DNA of 64,000 nucleotides from Kaistella antarctica (GTDB lineage Bacteria; Bacteroidota; Bacteroidia; Flavobacteriales; Weeksellaceae). The notes under the pieces are model-generated. The model saw only the letters and a program-made list of their open reading frames with translations. It made no database searches and was not told where the DNA came from. This document shows positions 35,140 through 43,175 of the stretch, one piece after another; positions within the stretch are counted from its first letter, which is position 1; every line of letters begins with the position of its first letter. The DNA is taken from contig NZ_FOIX01000002.1 of the NCBI RefSeq assembly GCF_900109615.1, positions 372,001-436,000 of the forward strand, given 5' to 3'. A program made the translations under genes and the position numbers.

Positions 35140-35405
35140 TTCAGCTTTCGAAAAGAGCTCTAAGAGATTTACAAGCAGTAAAAAAATCAGGTCGCAAACT
35201 TGATATGAAAAAGTTAGAAATTCTACTCCTTGAATTAGAAATTCATCCAAAAACTGGAACAGGTTCACCTGAAAAATTACGCTATTATGACGGAGAAGTG
35301 TGGAGTAGGGAAGTCAATAAAAAAGACAGATTGGTGTATGAGATTTTCGAAAAAGATTTGTTAGTTATTGTAATTCAGTCATTAGGTCATTATGATGATC
35401 GATGA
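35124..35405 (+). CDS. yoeB: Txe/YoeB-family ribosome-dependent mRNA interferase toxin
   Basis: A 93-residue RelE-superfamily protein. Compared with E. coli YoeB, the catalytic residues can be placed as Glu50 ('TGSPEKLRYYDGEVWSREV'), Arg69 ('KKDRLVYEI') and the C-terminal His89-Tyr90 ('LGHYDDR'), so it looks active. YoeB enters the ribosomal A site and cuts mRNA. It is translationally coupled to the upstream antitoxin and followed by a terminator. Confidence 0.88.
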   Translation: MGKYIIQLSKRALRDLQAVKKSGRKLDMKKLEILLLELEIHPKTGTGSPEKLRYYDGEVWSREVNKKDRLVYEIFEKDLLVIVIQSLGHYDDR

Positions 35406-35454
35406 TTTAAATCTGTTAATGATTTTTTAACCACTTTCTTGAGATAAACGAGTT

Positions 35455-35479
35455 CCATCAATATTGATGGGATTTTTTG
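35455..35479 (+). terminator. Intrinsic terminator after the YoeB-type toxin
   Basis: Perfect palindrome CCATCAATATTGATGG (stem at least CCATC/GATGG) then GATTTTTTG. Confidence 0.75.
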
Positions 35480-35579
35480 TTAGCAACTATCTTACAATGT
35501 TAATAAAACTTAACACGAAAACGAGAAACCTATCACTCTTTTTCGGAAATTTGCAAGACTAATTAAAAAATGAACAAAA

Positions 35580-36218
35580 ATGGGAATCGGAAATATTTTT
35601 AAAATCTTCCAGCCGAAAGACAAAGTGTTTTTTGTACTGTTTGAAAAAGTTGCAGAAGAACTTGTAGCGATGTCAAAAGAGTTTCACGAAAGCTTGCTAG
35701 ATTTTGATATCAATGACGATACCATGTTGCAGCACATGAGTGATTACGAGCACCGTATGGATGATCTAACTCACGAGATTTTTGTACAGTTAGGAGAAAA
35801 CTTTATTACCCCATTTGATCGGGAAGACATTAGTCACTTGGCGAGCGGTTTAGATGATATTGCTGACTTTATGTACGCCTCTGCGAAATACATCTATTTG
35901 TACAAAGCACCACTTGATCCTGCTTATACCGAATTCACCTTGTTAATTTATAAATCTTGTATCGAAGTTCAATTGGCTTTGAAAAACCTAAATGGCTTCA
36001 AAGATCCGAAAGCGGTGAAAGAATCTTGTATCAAGATCAACTCCTTTGAAAATATTGCTGATGATGTTTTAAGTCAGGCGATTGTAAAATTATTTGAAAC
36101 CAATGATGCACTTTTAATCATTAAAGTAAAATCAGTTTTAGAATATTTAGAAACTGTTACCGATAAGGCAGAAGATGTGGCCAACACTATTGACAGTATT
36201 TTAATTAAATACGCTTAA
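35580..36218 (+). CDS. DUF47/PhoU-like phosphate transport regulator
   Basis: A 212-residue, all-helical protein of the PhoU_div (DUF47) family. Its conserved Asp/Glu pairs include 'MLQHMSDYEHRMDDLTHEIF' and 'DREDISHLASGLDDIADFMY', which bind metal ions in relatives. DUF47 proteins are usually encoded next to PiT transporters and are thought to modulate them. That is the case here, with the transporter 31 bases downstream. Confidence 0.9.
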   Translation: MGIGNIFKIFQPKDKVFFVLFEKVAEELVAMSKEFHESLLDFDINDDTMLQHMSDYEHRMDDLTHEIFVQLGENFITPFDREDISHLASGLDDIADFMYASAKYIYLYKAPLDPAYTEFTLLIYKSCIEVQLALKNLNGFKDPKAVKESCIKINSFENIADDVLSQAIVKLFETNDALLIIKVKSVLEYLETVTDKAEDVANTIDSILIKYA

Positions 36219-36249
36219 TCTATTCCCTAATTTAGTATAAAAGATCAGA

Positions 36250-37392
36250 ATGGATTTACCAATTCTACTCATCATCATCATTGTTCTAGCCTTAATTTTT
36301 GACTATATCAATGGGTTTCACGATGCCGCAAATTCAATTGCGACTATTGTTTCAACAAAAGTTCTTACTCCATTTCAAGCCGTAGTTTGGGCTGCAGTCT
36401 GGAATTTTGCGGCGTTCTTTATAGCAGCTTATGTCATTGGGGAATTTAAGATTGGTAATACGATAGCCAAATCCGTCAATGTTGACTTTATCAACTTGGA
36501 AGTGATTTTTGCCGGCTTAATCGCTGCCATTGCTTGGAATTTATTAACCTGGTGGTTTGGGATTCCTTCGTCTTCCTCGCACACTCTGATTGGTGGGTTT
36601 TTGGGTGCAGCCTTAATGTATGCCTTGGTCCAAGACTATCATGTAGTGGCAGTAGCGCAGCCAGATTTGTCTACAATCGATAAATTGAGTCTCGCCTTCA
36701 AGCAACTCTTTACCCAAAACGTAGTTAAATATGAGAAGGTGGTTCCAATATTTCTATTTATTTTCATGGCCCCTTTAATTGGATCAGTGATCTCGATTAT
36801 CATCACTTTGTTCATTGTTAATGTATCCAAAAAAACAAGTCCCAGAAAAGCGGATAATGTTTTTAAGAAATTACAATTGTTTTCTTCCGCCTTATTCAGT
36901 TTAGGACATGGTTTGAACGATGCGCAAAAAGTGATGGGAATCATCGGTGCAGCTGTTATTTTTCACCATACCAAAACTTTGCAGGATCCTGCATATCTTA
37001 CTTTAGACAGTTCGCATCAGTTTAATTACTTTGTAGATCACTATTTCTGGGTACCTTTTGTTTCATTCCTAATGATTTCACTAGGAACATTAAGCGGTGG
37101 TTGGAAAATCGTAAAAACTATGGGAACGAGAATCACCAAAGTAACTCCCTTAGAAGGCGTTGCCGCGGAAACTTCGGGGGCCATAACCCTTTTCATCTCA
37201 GAACATTTCGGTATTCCTGTTTCTACCACGCACACCATTACTGGTGCAATCATTGGAGTAGGCGTTACCAAAAGAGTTTCTGCCGTACGATGGGGAATCA
37301 CCATCAGCCTCTTATGGGCCTGGATTTTAACCATACCAATTTCTGCTTTTGTGGCAGGGGTAACTTATTTATTGGTGGTGTTTTTAAGATAG
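36250..37392 (+). CDS. Inorganic phosphate transporter, PiT family
   Basis: A 380-residue membrane protein with the duplicated PiT signatures 'YINGFHDAANSIATIVSTKV' and 'SLGHGLNDAQKVMGIIGAA'. The two matching 'GIPSSSSHTLIGGFLGAAL' / 'GIPVSTTHTITGAIIGVGV' segments come from the ancient internal repeat. It imports phosphate (as metal phosphate) using ion gradients. It forms an operon with the DUF47 gene and ends in a strong terminator. Confidence 0.94.
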   Translation: MDLPILLIIIIVLALIFDYINGFHDAANSIATIVSTKVLTPFQAVVWAAVWNFAAFFIAAYVIGEFKIGNTIAKSVNVDFINLEVIFAGLIAAIAWNLLTWWFGIPSSSSHTLIGGFLGAALMYALVQDYHVVAVAQPDLSTIDKLSLAFKQLFTQNVVKYEKVVPIFLFIFMAPLIGSVISIIITLFIVNVSKKTSPRKADNVFKKLQLFSSALFSLGHGLNDAQKVMGIIGAAVIFHHTKTLQDPAYLTLDSSHQFNYFVDHYFWVPFVSFLMISLGTLSGGWKIVKTMGTRITKVTPLEGVAAETSGAITLFISEHFGIPVSTTHTITGAIIGVGVTKRVSAVRWGITISLLWAWILTIPISAFVAGVTYLLVVFLR

Positions 37393-37410
37393 TCTTATTA
37401 AATAAATTAG

Positions 37411-37441
37411 AAAAGCCACTTCGAGAGAAGTGGCTTTTTTT
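37411..37441 (+). terminator. Intrinsic terminator after the phosphate transporter
   Basis: 12-bp perfect stem AAAAGCCACTTC / GAAGTGGCTTTT with GAGA loop, then T run. Confidence 0.92.
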
Positions 37442-37478
37442 GTAAGACTTATAATAGGAAAAGAATTATTTTAAATCG

Positions 37479-37486
37479 TATTTTTG
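37479..37486 (+). promoter_or_regulatory. Putative -7 box of the prenyl synthase gene
   Basis: TATTTTTG followed by C, 16 bases before the ATG at 37503. No clear TTG upstream. Confidence 0.35.
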
Positions 37487-37502
37487 CACAAACAAGAAAT
37501 TT

Positions 37503-38474
37503 ATGCAGTTTTTAGATGAGTATCAGGACATGGTTGCCACCGCAATCGATAAATATATTTTCAAAGATAAACCGGAGGAATTGTATGCGCCGATGAATTA
37601 TATTATTTCACATGGTGGAAAAAGACTTCGTCCGATGATGGTTTTGATGGCTTGTGAAATGTTTGATGGAGATTTACAAAAAGCTTTAAAGCCTGCCTTA
37701 GCAATCGAATTTTTCCATAATTTTACGCTTATTCATGATGATATTATGGATGAGGCACCACTTCGCCGTGGGAAAGCTACGATTCATACCCTACATGGAA
37801 TCAATACCGGAATTCTTTCTGGCGATGCACTCATGTTTAAAGCCATCAAGTTCTTTGAAGATTTAGAACCAAATTTATACAAAGCGTGCATGCGCGTTTT
37901 CATTCATACGGGCTTGTTGCTTTGTGAAGGACAGCAGTATGACATCAATTTCGAGACACAGGATGAAGTTACTTTCAATGATTATATCCGAATGATCACC
38001 TACAAAACTGGAATTTTGAGTGCCTCTTCTTTTGAGATTGGTGCGCTCATCGCCGGTGCTGATTTTAAAGATGCCAAAGCCATTTTTAATTTCGGAAAAC
38101 ACGTCGGAATCGCTTTCCAGATAATGGATGATTATTTAGATGTCTTTGGAAATCAAGAGCAGTTTGGTAAAAAACATGCTGGAGATATATATGAAAACAA
38201 GAAAACGGTTCTCTATCTTTTAGCCAAAGAGCACGGAACTGAGGAAGAGCAAAAAGAACTTGATTTCTGGTATTCCAAAAAAACCGATAACGTGGATAAA
38301 GTGTACAGTGTTGAAAAGATTTTCCGTCGCACCAGAGTCGATGAAAAAACATTGCATTTAATTCAGGAACATAATGATTTAGCGCAACAATATTTAAATA
38401 AAGTAAGCGTGTCCGACGAGAAGAAAAAACCATTTATCGAATTAGCAAACTACTTGTTAAGAAGAGAAAGCTAG
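37503..38474 (+). CDS. Polyprenyl (trans-isoprenyl) diphosphate synthase
   Basis: A 323-residue all-helical prenyl transferase. It has the first Asp-rich motif DDxxD at 79-83 ('LIHDDIMDEAPLRRGKATIH') and the second at 209-213 ('QIMDDYLDVFG'), both for Mg-diphosphate binding. There is an aromatic Phe74 five residues before the first motif, which in the family limits chain length (FPP/GGPP range). The product length still needs testing. It supplies isoprenoid precursors for quinones or carrier lipids. Confidence 0.93.
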   Translation: MQFLDEYQDMVATAIDKYIFKDKPEELYAPMNYIISHGGKRLRPMMVLMACEMFDGDLQKALKPALAIEFFHNFTLIHDDIMDEAPLRRGKATIHTLHGINTGILSGDALMFKAIKFFEDLEPNLYKACMRVFIHTGLLLCEGQQYDINFETQDEVTFNDYIRMITYKTGILSASSFEIGALIAGADFKDAKAIFNFGKHVGIAFQIMDDYLDVFGNQEQFGKKHAGDIYENKKTVLYLLAKEHGTEEEQKELDFWYSKKTDNVDKVYSVEKIFRRTRVDEKTLHLIQEHNDLAQQYLNKVSVSDEKKKPFIELANYLLRRES

Positions 38475-38489
38475 TAGATGTGCGAATTA

Positions 38490-38589
38490 ATTGAGGTGAC
38501 GATGTGACGAAATGAAAGTCGCTGTTGAAAACATGTTGCTTAATTAAGCACTCAATTTCTACATCAAAAAATCATCTAATTGTCACATC
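38490..38589 (+). repeat. Intergenic palindromic element
   Basis: It contains the perfect 14-base palindrome TGCTTAATTAAGCA (38537-38550) and two longer-range complementary pairs, ATTGAG (38490-38495) with CTCAAT (38551-38556) and GATGTGAC (38501-38508) with GTCACATC (38582-38589). The pairs cross, so they cannot all form at once. A G-poor CATCACCAAATC tract follows up to the GSCFA gene. Confidence 0.55.
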
Positions 38590-38625
38590 ACCAAATCACC
38601 AAATCATCTCATCTTCATACCACCA

Positions 38626-39576
38626 ATGAAATTTAGAACTGAAGTCAAAATCCCAAATTCCGAGAAGAAAATTGAAGTAGAAGATCGCATCTTTTCCATC
38701 GGCTCTTGTTTCGCAACGGAGATGACGGCCCTGCTTCAAAATGGGCAGTTACAAACTTTTAATAATCCCTTTGGAACTTTATTTAATCCGTTTTCCATCA
38801 ATGCTGCCGTCAAAAAACTTCATGATGCAGACTTTTACGGAGAGGGAGATTTGATTAGTTTTAATGACGAAGTGATTTCATTGGATCATCACACTTCCTT
38901 TACGACCCGTTTTGTTCATCAGACTTTAGATAAAATTAATTTCCAAATTGAAAAAGGAAATCAGTTTTTGCAAAAAACCAATTTGATTTTGATTACGTAC
39001 GGAACTTCTTATGTATATGAATTTTTGCCGAAGAAAAAACTGGTTTCAAACTGTCACAAAATTCCGGGTAAATATTTTGAAAAAAGATTATTGACCAATT
39101 TAGAATTAACGGATTCCATTTACGAAACCATCGTTAACCTTAAAGATATTGCCAAAGCCGACGTTCAGATTTTGTTCACCGTTTCGCCAGTACGTCATAC
39201 CAAAGATGGAATGGTCGAAAATAATCTGAGCAAATCGAAGCTGATTACGGCAATTCACGAAATTTTACCGCAATTTGAAAACTGTCATTATTTGCCCGTG
39301 TATGAAATATTGATGGATGATCTGCGGGATTATCGGTTTTACAAAGAAGATTTAATTCATCCCAACAGTCAGGCGATTAATTATATCTGGGAAAAATTTG
39401 GGAATGCTTATTTTTCAGATGAAACCATGGATTTTATTGAAGAAAATTTTAAAATAGCGAAATCATTAGACCATAAAACCGCTGATGAGACCGATCCAAA
39501 ATACCAGCAGTTTCTGGAAAAGTTAAAAGAGAGAATTTCGGTGCAGCAATCCAAAGTGAAGCATCATATTTTTTAA
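38626..39576 (+). CDS. GSCFA domain protein
   Basis: A 316-residue protein carrying the eponymous Gly-Ser-Cys-Phe-Ala motif ('RIFSIGSCFATEMTALL', near residue 27). The pattern is hydrolase-like: 'ILITYGTSYVYEF', 'LFTVSPVRHTKDGM' and 'KEDLIHPNSQAINYIWEKF'. The last, with Asp and His, resembles the SGNH-hydrolase end. The family is probably related to SGNH esterases acting on glycans, but its substrate is unknown. No signal peptide is seen. Confidence 0.9.
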   Translation: MKFRTEVKIPNSEKKIEVEDRIFSIGSCFATEMTALLQNGQLQTFNNPFGTLFNPFSINAAVKKLHDADFYGEGDLISFNDEVISLDHHTSFTTRFVHQTLDKINFQIEKGNQFLQKTNLILITYGTSYVYEFLPKKKLVSNCHKIPGKYFEKRLLTNLELTDSIYETIVNLKDIAKADVQILFTVSPVRHTKDGMVENNLSKSKLITAIHEILPQFENCHYLPVYEILMDDLRDYRFYKEDLIHPNSQAINYIWEKFGNAYFSDETMDFIEENFKIAKSLDHKTADETDPKYQQFLEKLKERISVQQSKVKHHIF

Positions 39577-39584
39577 AATAATTT

Positions 39585-39680
39585 GGGCAGCTATTTCCAG
39601 CTTCCGTTCCCGCTTTTTTTATTGGTGGCTTCGACAAGCTCAGCCACCAATAAAAAAGAGCTCCACTCAAGCTGGGCTGC
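39585..39680 (+). repeat. Dispersed structured intergenic repeat, copy C, with REP-like hairpin
   Basis: 5' box GGGCAGCTATTTCCAGC, 3' box AAGCTGGGCTGC. Outer pairing GCAGC (39587-39591) with GCTGC (39676-39680). Inner stem TTTTTTTATTGGTGGCT with AGCCACCAATAAAAAA is about 16 bp, its loop region holding CTTCGACAAGCTCAG (39629-39643). Confidence 0.75.
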
Positions 39681-39722
39681 AATGCAGTTTTAACTTCAAA
39701 AATCTGTTATTACTTGTAGCAA

Positions 39723-39757
39723 TGAACCATCAACCATCAACCATCAACCATCAATTA
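39723..39757 (+). repeat. CATCAAC tandem tract before tatD
   Basis: Four consecutive near-identical CATCAAC units (ACCATCAACCATCAACC...) ending at the tatD start. G-free on the plus strand after the first ATG-like word. Confidence 0.7.
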
Positions 39758-39759
39758 AA

Positions 39760-40524
39760 ATGATCGATACACATACTCATTTATATTCAGAAGAATTTGA
39801 CGAAGACCGCAAAGAAATGATCCAGAGAGCTATTTCAAAAGGAGTTTCTAAATTCTATCTTCCAGCCATCAATTCTGAAACGCATGAAAAAATGCTCGCC
39901 TTGGAAAGTGAATATCCAGCGCAGATTATTTCCATGATGGGCCTTCATCCTTGTTACGTAAAGCCAGAAACGTGGGAATTGGAATTGAAATTGGTCGAAG
40001 ATCATTTAAACCAAAGATCCTTTGCCGCCATCGGCGAAATCGGTATTGATTTGCATTGGGACAAAACCACTTTGAATATTCAGGTTAAAGCTTTTGAACA
40101 GCAGATTGATTGGGCAATTGAAAGAGACTTGCCCATTGTAATTCATACTAGAGAAAGTTTTGATGAAGTTTTCGAGGTTTTAGATCGAAAAAAACATCCG
40201 AAATTACGCGGAATTTTTCATTGTTTTTCTGGTGATTTAGACCAGGCGAAACGAGCCATCGATTTAAATTTTATTTTAGGAATCGGTGGAGTAGTTACCT
40301 TTAAAAATGGAAAAATCGATCAATTCTTAAACGAAATTCCTTTAGATAAAATTGTCTTAGAAACCGACTCTCCTTATCTCGCACCCGTTCCACATCGCGG
40401 AAAAAGAAACGAAAGTTCTTATCTGAATTTGGTTGTTGGGAAACTTGTGAATATCTATAACAAAGACTATTCCGAAATCGATAGGATTACTACAGCTAAC
40501 GCAAATCGGATTTTTAATAGGTAA
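39760..40524 (+). CDS. tatD: TatD-family metal-dependent DNase/hydrolase
   Basis: A 254-residue TIM-barrel enzyme with the family metal ligands: 'MIDTHTHLYSEEFDEDR' (His-x-His), 'AIGEIGIDLHWDKTTLNIQV' (Glu), 'PIVIHTRESFDEVF' (His), 'RGIFHCFSGD' (His) and 'VLETDSPYLAPVPHRGKRN' (Asp). TatD proteins are 3'-5' exonucleases linked to DNA quality control. Length is normal. The next gene starts nine bases downstream, so they are likely co-transcribed. Confidence 0.93.
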   Translation: MIDTHTHLYSEEFDEDRKEMIQRAISKGVSKFYLPAINSETHEKMLALESEYPAQIISMMGLHPCYVKPETWELELKLVEDHLNQRSFAAIGEIGIDLHWDKTTLNIQVKAFEQQIDWAIERDLPIVIHTRESFDEVFEVLDRKKHPKLRGIFHCFSGDLDQAKRAIDLNFILGIGGVVTFKNGKIDQFLNEIPLDKIVLETDSPYLAPVPHRGKRNESSYLNLVVGKLVNIYNKDYSEIDRITTANANRIFNR

Positions 40525-40533
40525 AGAAAGATC

Positions 40534-41655
40534 ATGAAAGAGAAATTCGACAGCATAAGATTTTATCATCCCGAAGAAGTGAATCCTGCCATACGCTTTA
40601 TCATGCGCCATCCAATGATGAAGCTTCTTCTGAATTACAGTCTTCCCAATATTTCAGATGAAGAAATACCGCAAATTGTGGGCGATATCCATTCTATCGA
40701 AGATTTTCAGAAAGTCATTATTTACCCAAGTATCAAGAATGTTTTGAAAGCAAGTTCTGACGGATTTACTATTTCCGGCGCAGAAAATTTGAATAAAACG
40801 GAATCTTATCTTTTTATTTCCAATCACCGAGATATTCTTTTAGACACCAGTTTGTTAAATTTTGCTTTGGTAGAGAAAGGATTAAACCTTACAGCATCGG
40901 TCATCGGAGATAATTTGGTGCAAAGGGATTTATACCTTATTTTGGCAAAACTAAACCGGAATTTTTTTGTAAAACGGAGTGCCACGCCACGAGAACTTTT
41001 AGAAAATAGCAAACTTTTATCTGAATATATTTTCCAGTTATTAACCAGTGAAAATCGCTCGGTATGGATTGCGCAGCGGGAAGGTCGTGCTAAAGATGGT
41101 AATGATTTCACCCAAGCTGCCGTTTTGAAAATGATTTCTATGTTCGATGCGCAATGTAAACCTTGTCAATATTTTAAAAAATTAAAAGTAGTTCCTGTTT
41201 CTATTTCGTATGAATTAGACCCAACCGATAAATTGAAAGTTGAAAAAATGTGCGCAGATGATCTTAATCAAGAAAAGCACAAGAACGAAGATTTGCTTAA
41301 TATTATGACGGGAGTTTCTGGCCAAAAGAAAAGGATCCACTTACATTTTGGCAAGATAGAAGATGAAATTTATACGGATATTGAAAACTCGGTTTCCAAT
41401 TCTAATAAGCAAATACAGAAGGTCGCAGAGGTTTTAACGAAAAAAATTGTCGAGGGTTACAAACTTTGGCCAAGTAATTACATTGCTGCAGATTTACTGA
41501 AAAATAGCTCCCTGTATTCGAAATATTATACTGAAAAGGAAAAGCAATTCTTTATCAAAAGGATGAATTTAAGCATTGTTAAAAATAATCAATGTATGAA
41601 TCAAGCGCTTTTGGAAATGTATGCAAATCCTGTTTTTAACAAACGAAATCTATAA
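40534..41655 (+). CDS. Acyltransferase (PlsC/LPLAT-like)
   Basis: A 373-residue protein with the acyltransferase His-x4-Asp motif ('LFISNHRDILLDTSLLNFAL') and a downstream 'VWIAQREGRAKDGNDFTQAA' resembling the second glycerol-phosphate-binding motif (E-G-R). It probably transfers acyl chains to a glycerophospholipid or related acceptor. It is larger than a minimal PlsC. The C-terminal 100 residues are unassigned. No strong membrane segment is obvious. It is probably expressed with tatD. Confidence 0.8.
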   Translation: MKEKFDSIRFYHPEEVNPAIRFIMRHPMMKLLLNYSLPNISDEEIPQIVGDIHSIEDFQKVIIYPSIKNVLKASSDGFTISGAENLNKTESYLFISNHRDILLDTSLLNFALVEKGLNLTASVIGDNLVQRDLYLILAKLNRNFFVKRSATPRELLENSKLLSEYIFQLLTSENRSVWIAQREGRAKDGNDFTQAAVLKMISMFDAQCKPCQYFKKLKVVPVSISYELDPTDKLKVEKMCADDLNQEKHKNEDLLNIMTGVSGQKKRIHLHFGKIEDEIYTDIENSVSNSNKQIQKVAEVLTKKIVEGYKLWPSNYIAADLLKNSSLYSKYYTEKEKQFFIKRMNLSIVKNNQCMNQALLEMYANPVFNKRNL

Positions 41656-41700
41656 AAAATGCCACGACTTCAAAAATGATTAATTCGTGAGTTCGTGGCA
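41654..41700 (-). terminator. Terminator for the minus-strand helicase gene
   Basis: Arms TGCCACGA (41660-41667) and TCGTGGCA (41693-41700). Read on the minus strand the hairpin is followed by a T tract (TTTTTT over 41654-41659). On the plus strand there is no T tail. Confidence 0.6.
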
Positions 41701-41719
41701 AATGTTATTTAGTGACAAG

Positions 41720-42973
41720 CTATTTTCCTCTCGAAAAATTACTCTTATTGTTAGGCTTCTTACTATGACTGCTGCTTGAATTTCCTTGCGGCGGTCTTGG
41801 TCTGAAAGGCTTGTTATTAGAATCTCTTTTCTCCGCAACTAAATTTTCAGTATGGAAAGGATGTTCTTTTTCAACTGGAATTTTTTTACCAATTAATTTC
41901 TCGGTATTTTTCAGATTCAGCAAATCTAAACCATCAACGAAAGAGATTGAACTTCCTTCTGAACCTGCTCTTCCAGTTCTACCGATTCGGTGAACGTACG
42001 TTTCAGAAACATCAGATAATTCGAAATTCACTACGTATTTTAATTCATCGATATCGATTCCTCTGGCCGCAATATCAGTCGCAACCAAGATTCTTGTTTT
42101 TCCAGATTTAAAATTTGTTAAAGCGTTCTGTCTTTGATTTTGAGACTTATTTCCGTGAATCGCTTCTGCAGAAATTTTATGACTTTGCAATTTACGGGCG
42201 ATTTTGTCAGCGCCGTGCTTGGTTCTCGAGAATACCAAAACAGATTCCTTAATATCTTGCTGTAGAATGTGCGTCAACAAATCGAGTTTGTTGTCTTTAT
42301 CAACGAAATATACTTTCTGTTGAATGGTATCAGCCGTTGCAGAAACAGGCGCTACTTCAACCTGAATTGGGTTGGTAAGCATTGAACTGGCCAGCTTATT
42401 AATTTCTTCTGGGAACGTAGCCGAGAAGAATAATGTTTGTCTTTTTGCGGGTAGTAATTTGATGATTCTCTTTACATCGTGTACAAATCCCATATCGAGC
42501 ATTCTGTCGGCTTCGTCTAAAACGAAAACTTCTAGATTCTTCAATGAAATAATTCCTTGGGAGATAAAATCCAATAATCTTCCTGGAGTTGCTACCAAAA
42601 TATCAACGCCTCTTCTGAGGGAGTTTTCCTGTGCAGCTTGTTTTACACCACCGAAAACTACGAGATGTCTCAGTTTTAAATGTCTTCCGTACGATTTAAA
42701 ACTCTCATCAATTTGAATTGCTAATTCACGCGTAGGCGTAAGAATCAAAACTTTGATGTGGTTGTTTTTTTGGTTTTTCAGGGCTAAGTTTTGCAAAATA
42801 GGAATTGCAAAGGCGGCCGTTTTTCCGGTTCCTGTTTGGGCAGTTCCTAATAAATCTCTGCCTTGTAAGATATGTGGAATCGATTTTTGTTGAATAGGTG
42901 TTGGTTGGGTGTAACCCTCTTCCGTAAGCGCTTTTGCGATAGGATCAATTAAGTTTAAGTCGGTAAAATTCAA
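41720..42973 (-). CDS. rhlE: DEAD-box RNA helicase, RhlE-like
   Basis: A 417-residue helicase with a complete core ('PTPIQQKSIPHILQGRDLLG', 'TAQTGTGKTAAFAIP', 'TPTRELAIQ', 'VATPGRLLDF', 'VLDEADRMLDMGF', 'FSATFP', 'VATDIAARGIDID', 'HRIGRTGRAG') and a short basic tail rich in Asn, Ser and Lys. The Met-Leu-Asp-Met-Gly-Phe after DEAD and the short tail fit RhlE. It is the second DEAD-box gene in the window and lacks the RNA-binding domain of the first. Confidence 0.92.
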   Translation of the reverse strand: MNFTDLNLIDPIAKALTEEGYTQPTPIQQKSIPHILQGRDLLGTAQTGTGKTAAFAIPILQNLALKNQKNNHIKVLILTPTRELAIQIDESFKSYGRHLKLRHLVVFGGVKQAAQENSLRRGVDILVATPGRLLDFISQGIISLKNLEVFVLDEADRMLDMGFVHDVKRIIKLLPAKRQTLFFSATFPEEINKLASSMLTNPIQVEVAPVSATADTIQQKVYFVDKDNKLDLLTHILQQDIKESVLVFSRTKHGADKIARKLQSHKISAEAIHGNKSQNQRQNALTNFKSGKTRILVATDIAARGIDIDELKYVVNFELSDVSETYVHRIGRTGRAGSEGSSISFVDGLDLLNLKNTEKLIGKKIPVEKEHPFHTENLVAEKRDSNNKPFRPRPPQGNSSSSHSKKPNNKSNFSRGK

Positions 42974-43004
42974 GTGAAATGTTTTTAATTAAAATGAAAC
43001 TCGT

Positions 43005-43090
43005 GTCATTCTATATATGTAACGAAGAAAATGAAGTAAAAAACTTTTTGAGTTTTCAGTTCCGCAGGAAGCGGATTCATCTAGAATGAC
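43005..43090. repeat. Intergenic inverted-repeat element
   Basis: 9-base terminal arms GTCATTCTA (43005-43013) and TAGAATGAC (43082-43090) with an inner hairpin TCCGC-AGGAA-GCGGA (43061-43075). It resembles the GTCATTCT...AGAATGAC type of small repeat common between genes in Bacteroidota. Only one copy in this window. Confidence 0.5.
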
Positions 43091-43100
43091 TACGTTCATA

Positions 43101-43127
43101 AAAAAACCTTCTGATAAGAAGGGTTTT
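43101..43127 (-). terminator. Terminator of the DUF6438 lipoprotein gene
   Basis: Stem AAAACCTTCT / AGAAGGGTTTT (one bulged G). Read on the minus strand it ends in TTTTTT. Confidence 0.7.
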
Positions 43128-43175
43128 CGTTTTGCAAATATAGTTTAATTATCTTTAGTAATGTATATTTATGAA

